A program made the position numbers and the translations under genes. This document shows positions 44,501 through 56,871 of a stretch of 64,000 nt of DNA, one piece after another; the stretch's first letter is position 1; the number at the start of each line of letters is the position of its first letter. A model generated the notes under the pieces. That model was not told where the DNA came from and did no database searches. It was given only the letters and a program-made list of their open reading frames with translations. Origin of the DNA: Lathyrus oleraceus (Eukaryota > Streptophyta > Magnoliopsida > Fabales > Fabaceae); the NCBI RefSeq assembly GCF_024323335.1, contig NC_066583.1, positions 358,242,377-358,306,376 on the forward strand, in the 5' to 3' direction.

Positions 44501-46566
44501 CAGAAATGATGAACAACAAACTTCCACGAAAAATGACAAGCATATAACCAATAGAACCGTCTTTCCACAAGGATTCAAGATATATAACTATTTTCTCCTA
44601 ATTCCTAACACAGCTACGGGATCGAGTGAAAATAGAAATGAACATCAAACTTAAAATCATGATTTCTCTCGCCACATTCAATCAATTCACAAACTACAAA
44701 CAACATGTTAACATACATTGAATGATCTTTAAAACGCATATCACAATTCATGAAATGGAGATTTTCGAAACTCTACCTCTTGGAGATTGCAGTCCACGAT
44801 CTGGATGTTTCAAGGCGTAAAAACCAAAAACAGATGATGATTGATGTATAGGAAGATGATAGGAAGAAGTTCTTTAGCTCAAGGACGTTCCAATTGCAAA
44901 AATAATGAAAACTCCCTTGATGAGCATAAGCATGACAGTTGGAATTCTTGGAGTTTTTGGCATGAATTTTGCAAGACAAATCTTCAACAAGGTATGTGGA
45001 GCATGGATCCAAGAAGAATCGTGCCAATTGATGAAGATTCGATGAAGAATTGTTGAAAAAAAGTGATGAAGATTTTTGAGAATTTGAGAGGTTTTGGTGA
45101 AATTCAGTTACAGATCTTGGTGAATGTGATTGTGGTTAACATTCTGTTACAATTATATTTAAATACTCCACTCTAATCACTCACTTAATCACCAATTAGC
45201 AAAACACATGTAATTAGCATAATGTGCAATTTGAGTGAAAGGGCAAAAATGACTTTCCACATTAGGGCTCATGACAGCTATGTGACAGCTCGGACATCCT
45301 CTAAATACCATTTGGAATGTGTTGGCTTTGATCCCATGGCAATTGGCATTGTATTTCTCATTTTCAATATGCTATGCTAAAAAATGCATTTTAAGTGAAT
45401 GTTCAAAAGTAGCCTTGCCAAATATTGAACCTTGAACACTTATGACAGTTGAAACAAGTCACATTTGGTATTTGTGATGTGTTGCAAAAACTCCCATTCC
45501 AAAATTCCCATTATTTCTCAAGTTGGACCATTTTGCCCTTGGACTTTAATTGTATACTTGAAAATTGACCTTTTGCATTGACCACTTTTGAAGAATTTTG
45601 ATTATGCACCATGAAAGTACATGTTAAATGGAGTTTGCTCATAAAAAGATCACTCAATTTGGACACTCCGTGTGAAAGTTATGCCACTTTGATTATGGGT
45701 CTTTTTTGAAATTGAATGGACCATAACTTGCCAACCATACATGGGGATTTCAAGTTCTTGGACTTTTTGGAAAGGTGAGACCAAGATCTACAACTTTCAT
45801 GTTGAACAAATTTTCATTTGAAGCTTTTTTGGACATGTAATTTTGTGGTCAAAAACTTTCCATTTTTGGAAACTTCCATTACAAGTCACTTTCTATTTTT
45901 GGCAATTTTTGTTTTGACTTTATTTTCTCCATTCTTGAGCTTTGACATGTCAAATAACACTTGTTTCAACATGAATGAAGTGTATCCAACTCTCTCCCAC
46001 CTCCAAATCCATAAAATCAAGCACAGTTGACCACAGTTGACTTTTTCAACTGATAGATGAATCTGGCAATGCATTGATCCATCTGAACCCCAATTCTCTG
46101 ATGAAATGGCTCAAGGATGAAACCCTAGCCTCAATATGCACAATAAAATCATGTGATGATCCCCATATCCATTATAGACCCTATCTCCTAGTCATGCCCT
46201 GATTGGCCCAATACAACTGATTAGGGTTGACTAGTGGTCAAAACCCTAACCTCAAGGTGTCTGCTCCAACACTTGATGATGACAAACCATGATGATGATG
46301 ATGAATCATTTTAATCAAGATGAAGACCAATCCCCTTTGAGAACCACAAAACCCTAATTTGGACCTCCACATCCTCAGATGATTAATGACCAGTCCAATG
46401 AAACCCTAGCTTGCACATGACCTCCTATCTTCTGATCAAGACTTGGGAGAATGGCTTGCACAATGTAACCACATGATATGCAATATTCAATGCCTAATGA
46501 CCTAAAAATGATATGCAATATGATATGCTAGTCCCAAGAGAGGAGGGCAAATTTTGAGGTGTTACA
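41585..46566 (-). mobile_element. Solo LTR, 4982 bp, of an Ogre-related element
   Basis: Target duplication ATTGG (41580-41584 and 46567-46571) flanks one LTR with no internal region, the signature of LTR-LTR recombination. On the minus strand it begins TGTAACACCTCAAAATTTGC and ends ATGCGACA, like the Ogre LTR ends seen elsewhere in this window. Its U5 end (about 41640-41800) is homologous to the outer Ogre U5: GCGTTATTTATCCCAA, GGAAAGGAAACGCTC and AAGGTATTAGCACCCCT are shared in antisense. A minus-strand TATA-like TATTTAAATATA lies near 45150. It also has a 69-bp tandem duplication (41972-42109). The scattered ORFs inside look spurious. Confidence 0.92.
41972..42109. repeat. 69-bp tandem duplication inside the solo LTR
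   Basis: Two copies sharing CCAATCACTGGACTTACATC and CATCCGAACCAAAA, starting at 41972 and 42041, with a few substitutions. Confidence 0.9.
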
Positions 46567-46571
46567 ATTGG

Positions 46572-47937
46572 GTACCTATTTCCTTTGTTTAATTCTACAG
46601 GTTAAATGTCTTGAATCTATCGAAAAGATATGGTATCTTGATATCGGATGTTCAAGGCATATGACGGGTGACATATCACTTTTCTTTGACTTTGTGGCAA
46701 ATAAAAAGGGGTTTGTCACTTATGGAGATAACAACAAATTATCTATTCTTGGAAAAGGTAGTGTAGGTAATCCCTCATCTACTACTATTTCTGATGTAAT
46801 GCTTATTGATGGTCTTAAACAAAACCTTCTTAGCATTAGTCAACTTTGTGATAGGGTTTTAAAGTAATTTTCACTAATACTTGTTGTTTATTTAAGCATA
46901 GTGAGAAGAAGGATTGTTTGTTTAAGGGCTTGAGAGTCAATAATACTTATATGCTAAATTTATATGATGTGTCCTTGGTTGGTACTAAGTGCCTTTCCAC
47001 CATGAGTGAAAACTCTTGGTTGTGGCATAGGCGTTTAGCTCATATTAACTTTGACTTACTAAACAAAGTAACCTCAAATTATCTAGTAATTGGTCTTCCT
47101 AAAATGAAGTTCACAAAAGACCACCTATGTGAAGCATGTCAAATGGGAAAGCAAACGAAGGTCTCTTTTAAATCGAAAAATGTTATTTCAACATCTAGAC
47201 CTCTTGAACCTATTCATATGGACCTTTTTTGTCCTTCTAGGACCAAAAGCTTAGGTGGAAACTATTATGGATTTGCTATAGTTTATGATTATTCTAGACT
47301 TTGTTGGGTTATGTTGTTGTCTAGTAAAAATGAGACCTATCCAACTTTCAAATAATTTTCTAGATTGTTCCAAAATAAAATGAACTTGAAAATCGTTTCC
47401 ATCCGAAGTGAACATGGAAAAGAGTTTGAAAATATTCTCTTTGAAAAATATTGTGAAAAACATGGTATTGAGCATAATTTCTCGGCTCCTAGAACTCCAC
47501 AACAAAATGGGGTTGTGGAGCATAAAAATCGAGTTTTATAGGAGTTAGCGATGATGATGTTTAATGAAGGTAATTTACCAAAGTACTTCTGGGCCGATGC
47601 TATTAGCACGGCGTGTTATGTTTTCAATAGGATTTTGATACGTCCTATTCTAAACAAACCCCCCTATGAATTGCTTAGAGGTGGAAAACCTAATGTTTCT
47701 CATCTTCATGTCTTTAGATGTAAATGTTTTATTATGAACAATGGAAAGGACAATCTAGGTAAATTCGATGCTAAATCCGATAAGGGTATCTTCCTCGGAT
47801 ACTCACAATCTAGTAAGGCATATAGGGTCTATAACAAGAGGCTACTTATTATTGAGAAGCATGTTCATGTTTATTTTGATAATAAAAAGGAAAAAAGAGT
47901 CACTCTTGATCAACTCATTGATAAAAACTCCCTTTAG
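46572..47937 (+). pseudogene. Ty1/copia protease-integrase, piece 3, 3'-truncated
   Basis: Protease: WYLDIGCSRHMTGD, Ile where the active site normally has Ser (D-S-G). GAG-pre-integrase: WLWHRRLAHINFDLLNKV with DHLCEACQMGKQ. Integrase: HMDLFCPSRTKSLGGNYYG, then RSEHGKEFEN with Glu in place of the second catalytic Asp, and PQQNGVVEHKN. The integrase tail has KCFIMNNGKDNLGKFDAKSD and IFLGYSQSSKAYRVYNKR. Stops or frameshifts lie near 46865, 47353 and 47540. It ends at about 47937 without any RT, so the element lost its 3' half before or when the Athila remnant came to lie next to it. Confidence 0.88.
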
Positions 47938-47957
47938 AGAAGAACAAAGAAGTGAAT

Positions 47958-48457
47958 CATGACTGAATCAAATCCTCCTTTACCAGATTACATTAAACCA
48001 CCATTCCCTATAATTAAAAAGAAACTGGTCCAAGAGGATGAAGCAATGATGTTTGCAAAGTTCAAGGAAATGCTAGCTACTCTCTAATTAAGTATTTTGT
48101 TCCTTGAGATTTTAGAACTGATGCCTAAATTTGTTAAATTTATGAAGGCATTACTAAAGGGGACGAAAGAGAAAGGGGCCAGGGAACATGTAAACATGAC
48201 CAAAAAGGATGAAGTGGTAATATCTCAAACTTTACATCCAAAATCAAAAGACCCAGATAAGTTTACTATTTCTTGCAATATCAGGGAGGTGAACATTCTG
48301 CGTGCTTTGCGTGATCTTGAATTTAGCATAAATGTCATGCCACTGAAAACGGTAAAAGAATTAAACATGGGCGAGATCACACCGAGTAACATGACTCTCA
48401 CTATAGCTGACTAATATGTTACTCAACCGGTTGGAATTTTATGTGACATATTGTTGG
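47958..48457 (+). pseudogene. Athila-like gag/protease remnant, left part
   Basis: Pieces typical of Athila (Ty3/gypsy) gag-pro: PPFPIIKKKLVQEDEAMMFA, FVKFMKALLKGTKEK, VNMTKKDE, and DPDKFTISCNIREVN. The protease region reads ALRDLEFSINVMPL where the family has D-L-G-A, so the active site is lost. A stop at 48086-48088 breaks the frame. It is interrupted at 48457 by an LTR; the reading continues in frame at 50795. Confidence 0.8.
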
Positions 48458-50525
48458 TGTAAGCCCTAGAGGTCAACACTTTTGGTACTTGTATCTAATT
48501 ATTTATTAATAATAAAAGGCTCTTTCTTTATTATGTTTGTTTAATAAAGTCCCTAGAATAGCTAGTCCGTTTAATGTATCAAGTGTGACTTAATCATGAG
48601 ATCCCATTAAACATAAGGACACTATTCTTAAAGTATTCGTAGTCGAGCTTTATTATGAAGTGGGATAACATTAAAGCATTAAGACTATTATGTATATAGA
48701 TTGATGATTACATCTCATGGATCATGGATAAGGAGTTATCAAGTCTTAAACATAGGTATGAATATTAAGAGTAATATTTATACTGGATTGACCCGCTATG
48801 AGAATACTATATAGAATGTTATGCAAAGTGTCATAATTTATTCTCATGGTGATAATGGTGTATACCACCATTCGACCTGAAACCATTATGGACCTTAGAT
48901 GTAGAGTCGAGTGCCTTATTGCTGATCAAACATTGTCCGTAACTGGATGACCATAAAGACAGTTGATGGGTACTGCACGAAGCATGCTGAGGGACATGAG
49001 TGACCTAGATGGAATTTCCCATCCTGCGTAACAGGATAAATGTCTACGGGCCCAATATTGAACTGGACAAGGATGACACGTGAAATTCTGGTATCAGATA
49101 TGAGATGTCGAAGGTAATGTCACGACATTAATATCTGAACAACAACTAAAATATAAACAGGATAAAAACAAAGAAACAATTGGACAAGCGACACAAGCAA
49201 TTGTTAACCTAATTCGATGTAAACTCACCTATGTCTGGGGGCTACCAAGCCAGGAAGGAAATCCACTAAACAGAATTAGTTCAAAGACTCTCAGTAAAAA
49301 ACTTCAAGTTACAGTCTTTTCACCTAATCTCTACCCGTGTGACTTCTATCTAAGAACTCTTAGATATGAGACCATACTCACTCCCCCTTAATCACAGCAG
49401 TGATATAAAAACAAATATTACAAAGAAAGAAGACACTTTTCAAGGATACATACTTGATCTTGCTTAAAAGCTTCAACCAAGTAAACAAACACTCGTGCTT
49501 CAAAGCTTAGTGGACAAATTACAACACAAAAGTCAATCCAATTCAAACATCACTAAGATGAATGAATGGCTCACAATACACAAGCTCACACAAGGCTAAA
49601 ACCCTAAAACTCTCTCTCTTTATCGTTCGTCTCTTATGTGTTTAAACCAGGTTTTACATGGCCTTTAAATAGAAGCTTTTGAATGGGCCTGAGCAGCATA
49701 AAACCCTAATTTTATTTTCCTTGCGTATCTTCTAAGAAACAGCAGTTAATCATCCCTTATTAGGAAATAGAACAATCTGGCTTTAAATCAAATTACTCCT
49801 TGAATAGCGCATTCAATCTTCACATAATCACACACAGCTTTGCATGAAAAGCGCAGTATTAAGATACATAACGTTCAGATTGAATGTTCTGTATACACAT
49901 GTCTTAACATCGGGTCTGACATCTTAGTTAAATCCTGCACAACCATATTTAAACATCCTGCAGGAAGCTGATATCACATGTCAAGACAACACGCGTGACA
50001 ACTTGTGATAACACTAAGTTTTACCAAAATCGATGCCAACACAAAGAACCAACAACACAGCTTATGCCTTGTGTTCAATATAGACATAAGGGCAAAAGGG
50101 TAATTGTACACATAAGTATTATCACAAAAGGATTTGTCAGATCACATGACATTTTCGTGTCTTGGGTAGTAGTGATGTGTTGCTAGATATCGCTTACTGT
50201 TTATTATGTTAAATATGTGATTTAATATAATTGCTAATGTCACAAAAACCTACAGGGTCACACACAAAAGGACGGAATAATGAGAGATAGAGTAAATAAG
50301 GAACACCGTAAGGTACAACGCACTTAAGTGAATTGTAGAACATTGTAATGTATAATGTACTTAAGTAGAATATGAAATATGGTAAGGTACCACGCGCTTA
50401 AGTGATTTCGGCATATCATAAGATATGGGACACATACACTTAAGTGGGTTTTTTAGCTTGCAACCCATACAAGTGGTTCTATAAATAGAACCCTTGTGTA
50501 GAAGTATTTGTTCAGTTGAAATTTC

Positions 50526-50560
<35 letters not shown>

Positions 50561-50789
50561 AAATCCTTCATTCGTAGAAGCTAGCACTGAGATTGAAGGA
50601 ATCCTTTCGTGTGGACTGAGTAGAGACATTGTCACCATTCAACGTTTGTGATCACTCCTTAAATCTGCATCAAAGGTTTCAATCTCCACAAGAGGTGACG
50701 ATTCTATCACTGATCATTCCCATTCGTAAGGATCACTAAAGGAGAAAATTTTAAATTTCTGTTGCATTTTGGATAGCTATTCTCCTTCA
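48458..50789 (+). mobile_element. Solo LTR inserted in the Athila-like remnant
   Basis: Starts TGTAAGCCCTAGAGG and ends ATTCTCCTTCA, flanked by GTTGG (48453-48457) and GTTAG (50790-50794), a 5-bp target duplication with one mismatch. Removing it restores the Athila protease frame (DILL then VHVDGLVF). Its own body is interrupted by a minus-strand LTR (49081-50054), so its original length was about 1.35 kb. A (CT)n run lies at 50529-50556. CTATAAATAG at about 50479 is a good TATA candidate. The family was not identified with certainty. Confidence 0.8.
49081..50054 (-). mobile_element. Minus-strand solo LTR nested in the 48458-50789 LTR
   Basis: 974 bp. On the minus strand it begins TGTTGGTTCTTTGTGTTGGC and ends CCAGAATTTCA. 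It is flanked by ACACG (49076-49080) and ACACA (50055-50059), probably a 5-bp duplication with one change. It contains the near-palindrome ATGAGATGTCG/CACGACATTAAT close to its minus-strand end. The style suggests a copia element, unconfirmed. Confidence 0.65.
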
Positions 50790-51105
50790 GTTAGTACATG
50801 TCGATGGATTAGTATTTCTTATAGATTTTTTAGTGCTAGATACAAAAGGAGATTTAGGAGGATCTGTTATTCTCAGACAACCATTCTTGGCAACCAGGAA
50901 AGAAAAGATTGATGTAGAAACGGGTGAACTTATCTTAAAGTTCAATAAAAAGAATGTTGTTTTCAAGGTGTATGACTGGACACTGTATGTTGAGAATTTG
51001 GATACTTGTTACCATCTGGAGGAAAAAGGTAGTAAGATAGACAGAGGACAAAGAAGAAGTGAAGTCACTGGCGTGAGGGTATCCCTTGCGCCTGACGTGT
51101 TTTGA
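50790..51105 (+). pseudogene. Athila-like protease remnant, right part
   Basis: Continues with VDGLVFLIDFLVLDTKGD, then VILRQPFLATRKEKIDVETG and GELILKFNKKNVVFKVYDW, the C-terminal protease region of Athila-type elements. It ends with a stop at 51103-51105. RT, RNase H and integrase are absent, so most of pol was deleted. Confidence 0.8.
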
Positions 51106-52183
51106 GCATTGAGCATCAAGCTATTGATGGAAAATAAGTGATGGATGGGAGGCAACCCATCAATTTTAATCAGTTTTTGTTTTGTAGAAATTACTTTTTT
51201 TTAATTCAAGACCATCCACAAGAGAAACTAGTTACTCAAGAATAACCTCTCCATAACGATCCATGTTGTCTTTAATAAAAAAGTTTGTAGTTGTTTTGTT
51301 TCTTTCAGATTGCAAGTTTAGCACTTTAGCATTGAACAGATAATCCAAAAGAAACTTGATCATTATAATAGCAACTAGCAACTTGAAGGCGAATGATGAG
51401 AAAAGAATCAACATACTTGTACTCAACCTATAAATACCCTTATCTGGTAAGGTTTGAGCCAAATATTTCCATTGTTCACTTTTATTTATTTATGAGTGTA
51501 TCCATGCATTATTCTTTTATCTGGTTTGATTTATTTCCAATTAAGTTATCAAGTTTGATCAAGACACATTGAGGGAATTTTTTTATTTATAACTTTGAGC
51601 CTTGTAAACCACCCTTTAGTAGCAGGATTATCCCTTGCTAAACATTTTGAGCCTAAGCCTTTCTTTCGGTGACGTAGCCTTAAATTCTTAGCCATATTAC
51701 TTGAAAGATATTTTCTTTCCACCATTTCTTTGGAGTTAGGTAGAAATATTGTTCTTAGAGTTTATGAAAAATACTAAGTTTAGGGTTGCTTTTGGAAGTG
51801 AAGAACGTTTTAAGTTTGAGGTTGGGGTACTAGAGAATATGTTCCAAAATTTTAAAAAACTGATGTGAAAAAAAGTGGAAAAAGTAACTTCTTTAAAAAA
51901 AAGAATGAATGTGAAAAGAAAAAGAATGACATTGTAAGAAGGATCACAAATCTCTAGTACTAACAAAAAGGTATGATGGATAAAGGAGAACTAGGAACCT
52001 AACTCCAAAGGTTTAACTAAACTTTCCTAAATATATCCTACCCTACCATAAGCCAGAACATGGTCAGGTAATTTTTTTTTTTAATTTGGTGATGTTCGAA
52101 TGTTATTATGCGACTTGTTGTCTGTTGAAATATGTAGTTACAGATGAGTTACTTGAGGACAAACAACGATTCAAGTTTAAAGT
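51106..52183. other. Non-coding Athila-like 3' region
   Basis: GGATGGGAGGCAACCCATCA (about 51147) and repeated AAGTTTAGGGTTG / AAGTTTGAGGTTG words (about 51776 and 51810) are phrases common in Athila-type 3' regions. No ORF of note. A PPT-like purine stretch before 52184 is weak. Confidence 0.4.
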
Positions 52184-52373
52184 TGTGATGATAGTCTGTC
52201 ATTGCATATATTTAGTTGAAGAATCAGAGCAAAACAAGTGAAAGTCGAGAAAATATGAGAAGGAATAGTCAAAGAATGAGGGGAAAATAGCTAAGTGTGC
52301 AAATTGTGGACTTAGTGAAAATTTGAGTGAAAAAGAGCAAAAAAGAGTGAAGCTTCGTAAATAATCACATCCA

Positions 52374-52446
52374 CCATCGCGAGGCATCGCGCACGCGATA
52401 GGGCATTAAAAGTTGTATCGCACCGCGATGCAGGGATCACGTGCGC
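52374..52446. repeat. CATCGCG/CGCGATG inverted-word cluster
   Basis: CATCGCGAGGCATCGCGCACG is followed within 40 bp by ATCGCACCGCGATGCAGGG and CACGTGCGCC, so the words pair with one another. Confidence 0.7.
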
Positions 52447-52837
52447 CATAGTCACTTTTCTGGGCCTTTTTCTGACAAGTTATGGTCCATTCTGACACCT
52501 TTAAGAGGGAGGATTCTGCACTTTTACAAGGGTTACGAAATTTGGCACGGGAGCACGGTTTTACAACATCAAATGGTGGTTTTAAGAACATTGGAAGCCA
52601 TTGGAGGTCAATCTTTCAAGGGAATTCATATGTTATTCTTCTTTATTTAATTGGTATTGTAATTTTGACTATGAGTAGCTAAACTTCTCCAGGTTAGGTT
52701 GTGTGATGATGAACCTTATTCAATCTTGTTGGTATTATATGTTGGTTTGAATTTGTATGAATCCTTTGAATTATAATCTTATTCTGTTGTTTCTTACTCT
52801 TAATTCTTTTTATTTGAGATACTCCGTTAATCTGATA

Positions 52838-52983
52838 CTACCTTCATTCCTTTATATAAGAGACAACTTATTTTTTAAGTTCATTGAATAACTAGTGTAT
52901 GTGGTTGGTTTATAGACTAGATACATTGATTATTCAATGAACCTAAAAAATTAGTTGTCTCTTATATAAAGGAACGGAGGTAG
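52838..52983. mobile_element. Stowaway-like MITE, 146 bp
   Basis: Long terminal inverted repeats (CTACCTTCATTCC... and ...GGAACGGAGGTAG, about 54 bp with few mismatches) between TA dinucleotides at 52836-52837 and 52984-52985. These fit the Stowaway (Tc1/mariner) consensus CTCCCTCCGTTCC with a TA target duplication. Confidence 0.9.
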
Positions 52984-53730
52984 TATTAGACACATATGGA
53001 TTAGTAACCCTTAGCCAATATGTTGGACCTAGGGCAACTATTCTACTTATGCTGGTTGAATAAGGATAGGAGACCCCGAGTAGTGGCCTAGGGAATTAAT
53101 ATTTTGTACATCACCTAACCCTACTTATGTCGGTGAACTAGGGATAGAAAGCTCCGAGTAGTGGTTAGTGAGTTATTTCGTGAGGGATCAGTTATAATGA
53201 CTTTGTTAGTTTGTCGTGAGATTATAAGGATTAAACCGTTCATACAAGACATCACACAACAACAAGAGATGATAAGGGGATTCTAATACACAACCTAACC
53301 GTCTTAATACTTATGTTTTAGACTTATAATTTGTTTTCCATTCTAAAACCTAAACCCTCCCCATTTAATGTTTTTCCTTTATATTGCATAATTGTTGGCT
53401 TATTCGAACACAGTCCTATGGATTCGATCTTTTATTACTGCAACACTATCAGTACACTTGCCGAGAAGTCATAAAGGAAGAAGATATATTTTTTTCTTCA
53501 GAAAAATCTCACACAACAACTTTATAAACTCAAGAAATCAACACTCAAAAGTTTTTTTCAAGTTTAATCTGAGAGACAATTTCGTGTGATTGATGAACAC
53601 ATAAGGTTTTACTCAAATGTTATTATATGGATTATGCAAGTTATGCAAGATATGCAAGTTGAAACTCCCATGTCGGTAACAATTCAATTTAATTTGTTTT
53701 TATGTATTGTCGTATTTTATTTTATATTAC

Positions 53731-54417
53731 TAGGGGTGTTCAGATCCAATCCAATCCAAAAAAAAAACCAAAAACCGAACCGAAAAAACCGAAATCCAAA
53801 AAAACCGATTTTTTTTGGATGTATTTGGATCACCATGTTGCATAACCGATCGGTTCGGTTCGGTTTACGGTTGGCTTCATGAAAACCGAACCGGTCCAAA
53901 CCGAACCGGTATTACTTCCATTTACTCATCCTATTAAATTAATTATATTCACTTTAATGCAGCTTTGGTATGTTACTGTCATATATATTTGTCATATATT
54001 TAATTTATATTACAAGTCTCCCTATAAGCACTAAGTAAGCAGGTCTCCATATAAAATATTTATTACAGCAATGTCTATTTCGTTGGGATAGATATTGTCC
54101 ATATATTATAATGAATCTTTGCAACAATGACATCAAATAGCCATATAATATGAAAATTAGATATTGTCTTAGTAGACGTTGGAGGCATAATTGTAACTGG
54201 TATTGAAATATATTCGTTTTAAATTTCACAGTGTTGATTTAAAAACCAAATAAAACCGATTCAACCGAACCGAAGTAAACCGTATAAATTGGATTGGATT
54301 GGATTGGATTTTTCTTGTTGTCATCCAAAAACCGAACCAAACCGTATGCTTTATATATTTTGGATCGGATGATATTTTGTCTCAAAACCGATCCAAACCG
54401 GACCGTGAACACCCCTA
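53731..54417. mobile_element. Non-autonomous hAT element, 687 bp
   Basis: Terminal inverted repeats TAGGGGTGTTCA / TGAACACCCCTA and an exact 8-bp target duplication TATATTAC (53723-53730 and 54418-54425), the hAT superfamily signature. Both ends are rich in AACCGAACCG / AACCGGTCC words that pair with each other. No transposase is encoded. Confidence 0.93.
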
Positions 54418-55227
<810 letters not shown>

Positions 55228-55940
55228 TATACTGGGTTATATAATGGTTCGACTTTATCGTCCTTACAGGAATATACTCCACTTCACTCTTCAATGGTTC
55301 CCATTAAGAGTAGATATTCCAATATATTTTTAAAAATATTACATGAGATCGTGCAATCACTAGTCCACAATAATGTTGAGAAAAATAAATCTCATATCTG
55401 GATCTTGACTTGTATACATTCTTTAGGCCGAACTCTCTATAAAATCTTTACCCGATTCTCGCTTCTTGAATCTTCCAAATTCACTAATCTGCTCCAAGTC
55501 TTCATGTGTGGCAATCACACTTGACCTATTAATTTCTTGAGCGATGAACTATCTTAACATTGAGAATAACTCTTACCTTGTTTGTAGGTTTGCACACAAC
55601 ACTACCAAGGTCAACATGGAGAGAAGAACCTCCATTTTTTACTAGAACTTGTCACCACCAGTCACAACAACCACAAGCTTGCAAGCTTCCTGAAAATATT
55701 TACCAAACCTTCAAGAAATGTTAGTTTCAAGAAACATCTCCCTCAACAATTAAAATTCTCTACAATCAAGACCTGAATCAAAGCTAGAGGTTGCAAGAGA
55801 TTTTGAGTTTTCAAAATCTGAGGTTGTTGATTTCACAAAATCACAATGTTGGTTATGAGATTTCTTAATGAAAATGAGATGACAAAAATAATTTATATGT
55901 GTTGGAGATTATGCATAAAAATATGTGAAAATAGTTATTA
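55228..55940. other. Spacer, nothing recognised
   Basis: Short open stretches only. The sequence could belong to the same LTR-like unit suspected from 54689, but this is not supported by boundaries. Confidence 0.3.
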
Positions 55941-56871
55941 GATTCGAGTTAAGAGTATTTGTTGATTTGAGTCAAATGAGTAGGTAGAGTGGAACAAGAT
56001 CAACATAAAGAAAAATGACATATTTCCCATGATTCAAGTCATATTGTATATGTGATTCGAGTCATGAAGGCTCATAATTCTAGTCATATACAAAGCTTGA
56101 TTCGAATCAAATTGGTCAGAACCAACTAGGAAAAAGTGATAAAACTTGTTATTTAAGTCATGTAGGACGTGTGATTCGAATCAAATGAGGTAGTGGCTAA
56201 CATGATATGTGTCATTCAAATAATACGAACCTTGTGATTCGAGTCACAATGTTCCATGATTCGAATCATGTGTAAAATGTGATTCGAGTCACAGACACCA
56301 AAATCATCTTGTTCTCTTCTGTTTGATTTGATTTGAGTCATGGGTTGTGAGTGACTCAAGCCATACACAACAAATCTCAAATTTTCAAGTTTTTCAAATA
56401 GTTTGAGATTTAACTTTACATAACTTAAACCAACCTCAAATATGATTCTTGTTCCATTAACTCAAGTAATTGACTTAAAACATAATGATCATACTCAAAC
56501 ACAAATAATCTAATTATGTATGCTAAAATGAATGGCTTCAAGAGTTAATTCAAAAATAAGTAATTATGAAGGAGACTCAATAAACAATGATAAACGAAAC
56601 AAGAGCGTAAAAGACAAGCAACAAAACTATATTAGGCTTCTCCCCTTGAATATATTAGAGGCATGCAACTTCAACCTTGACTTGAATCATAACTTTGTTT
56701 GACTCGAAGCACAAATAAAATTTTTGTTTTGGAATTAAATTTGGGAAATGTGACTCGAGTCATATAATAGCTTAACTCGAATTACTTTACTCAAGTCATG
56801 ACTAGAATCTAACAAGTAAAAATTTGATTTTCTCATCTTGATTCAAATCACTCTTTCACTTGATTCGAATC
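55941..56871. repeat. Cluster of GATTCGA(A/G)TC near-palindromes
   Basis: GATTCGAATC or GATTCGAGTC at 56054, 56099, 56173, 56236, 56258, 56281 and 56862, with many one- or two-base variants between (for example 55941 and 56032). GATTCGAATC is a perfect 10-bp palindrome. The organisation is like the CAATCGATTG cluster at 2931-3264, with a different word. Confidence 0.8.

Larger units (their letters stand above)
52184..53471 (+). repeat. Probable LTR associated with the Athila-like remnant
   Basis: A candidate LTR starting TGTGATGATAGTC and ending GAGAAGTCA. The end region (GGATTCGATCTTTTATTACTG, ACACTTGCCGA) resembles LTR ends of Athila/Tekay-type elements. It carries a GC-rich CATCGCG-type cluster (52374-52446) and is interrupted by a Stowaway MITE (52838-52983). 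No second copy and no target duplication were found, so the boundaries are tentative. Confidence 0.45.

Noticed and set aside
53586..53899. ORFs rich in Asn/Lys/Pro at the hAT element end
   Set aside because: Translation of the CCAAAAACC/CCGAACC subterminal repeats on both strands.
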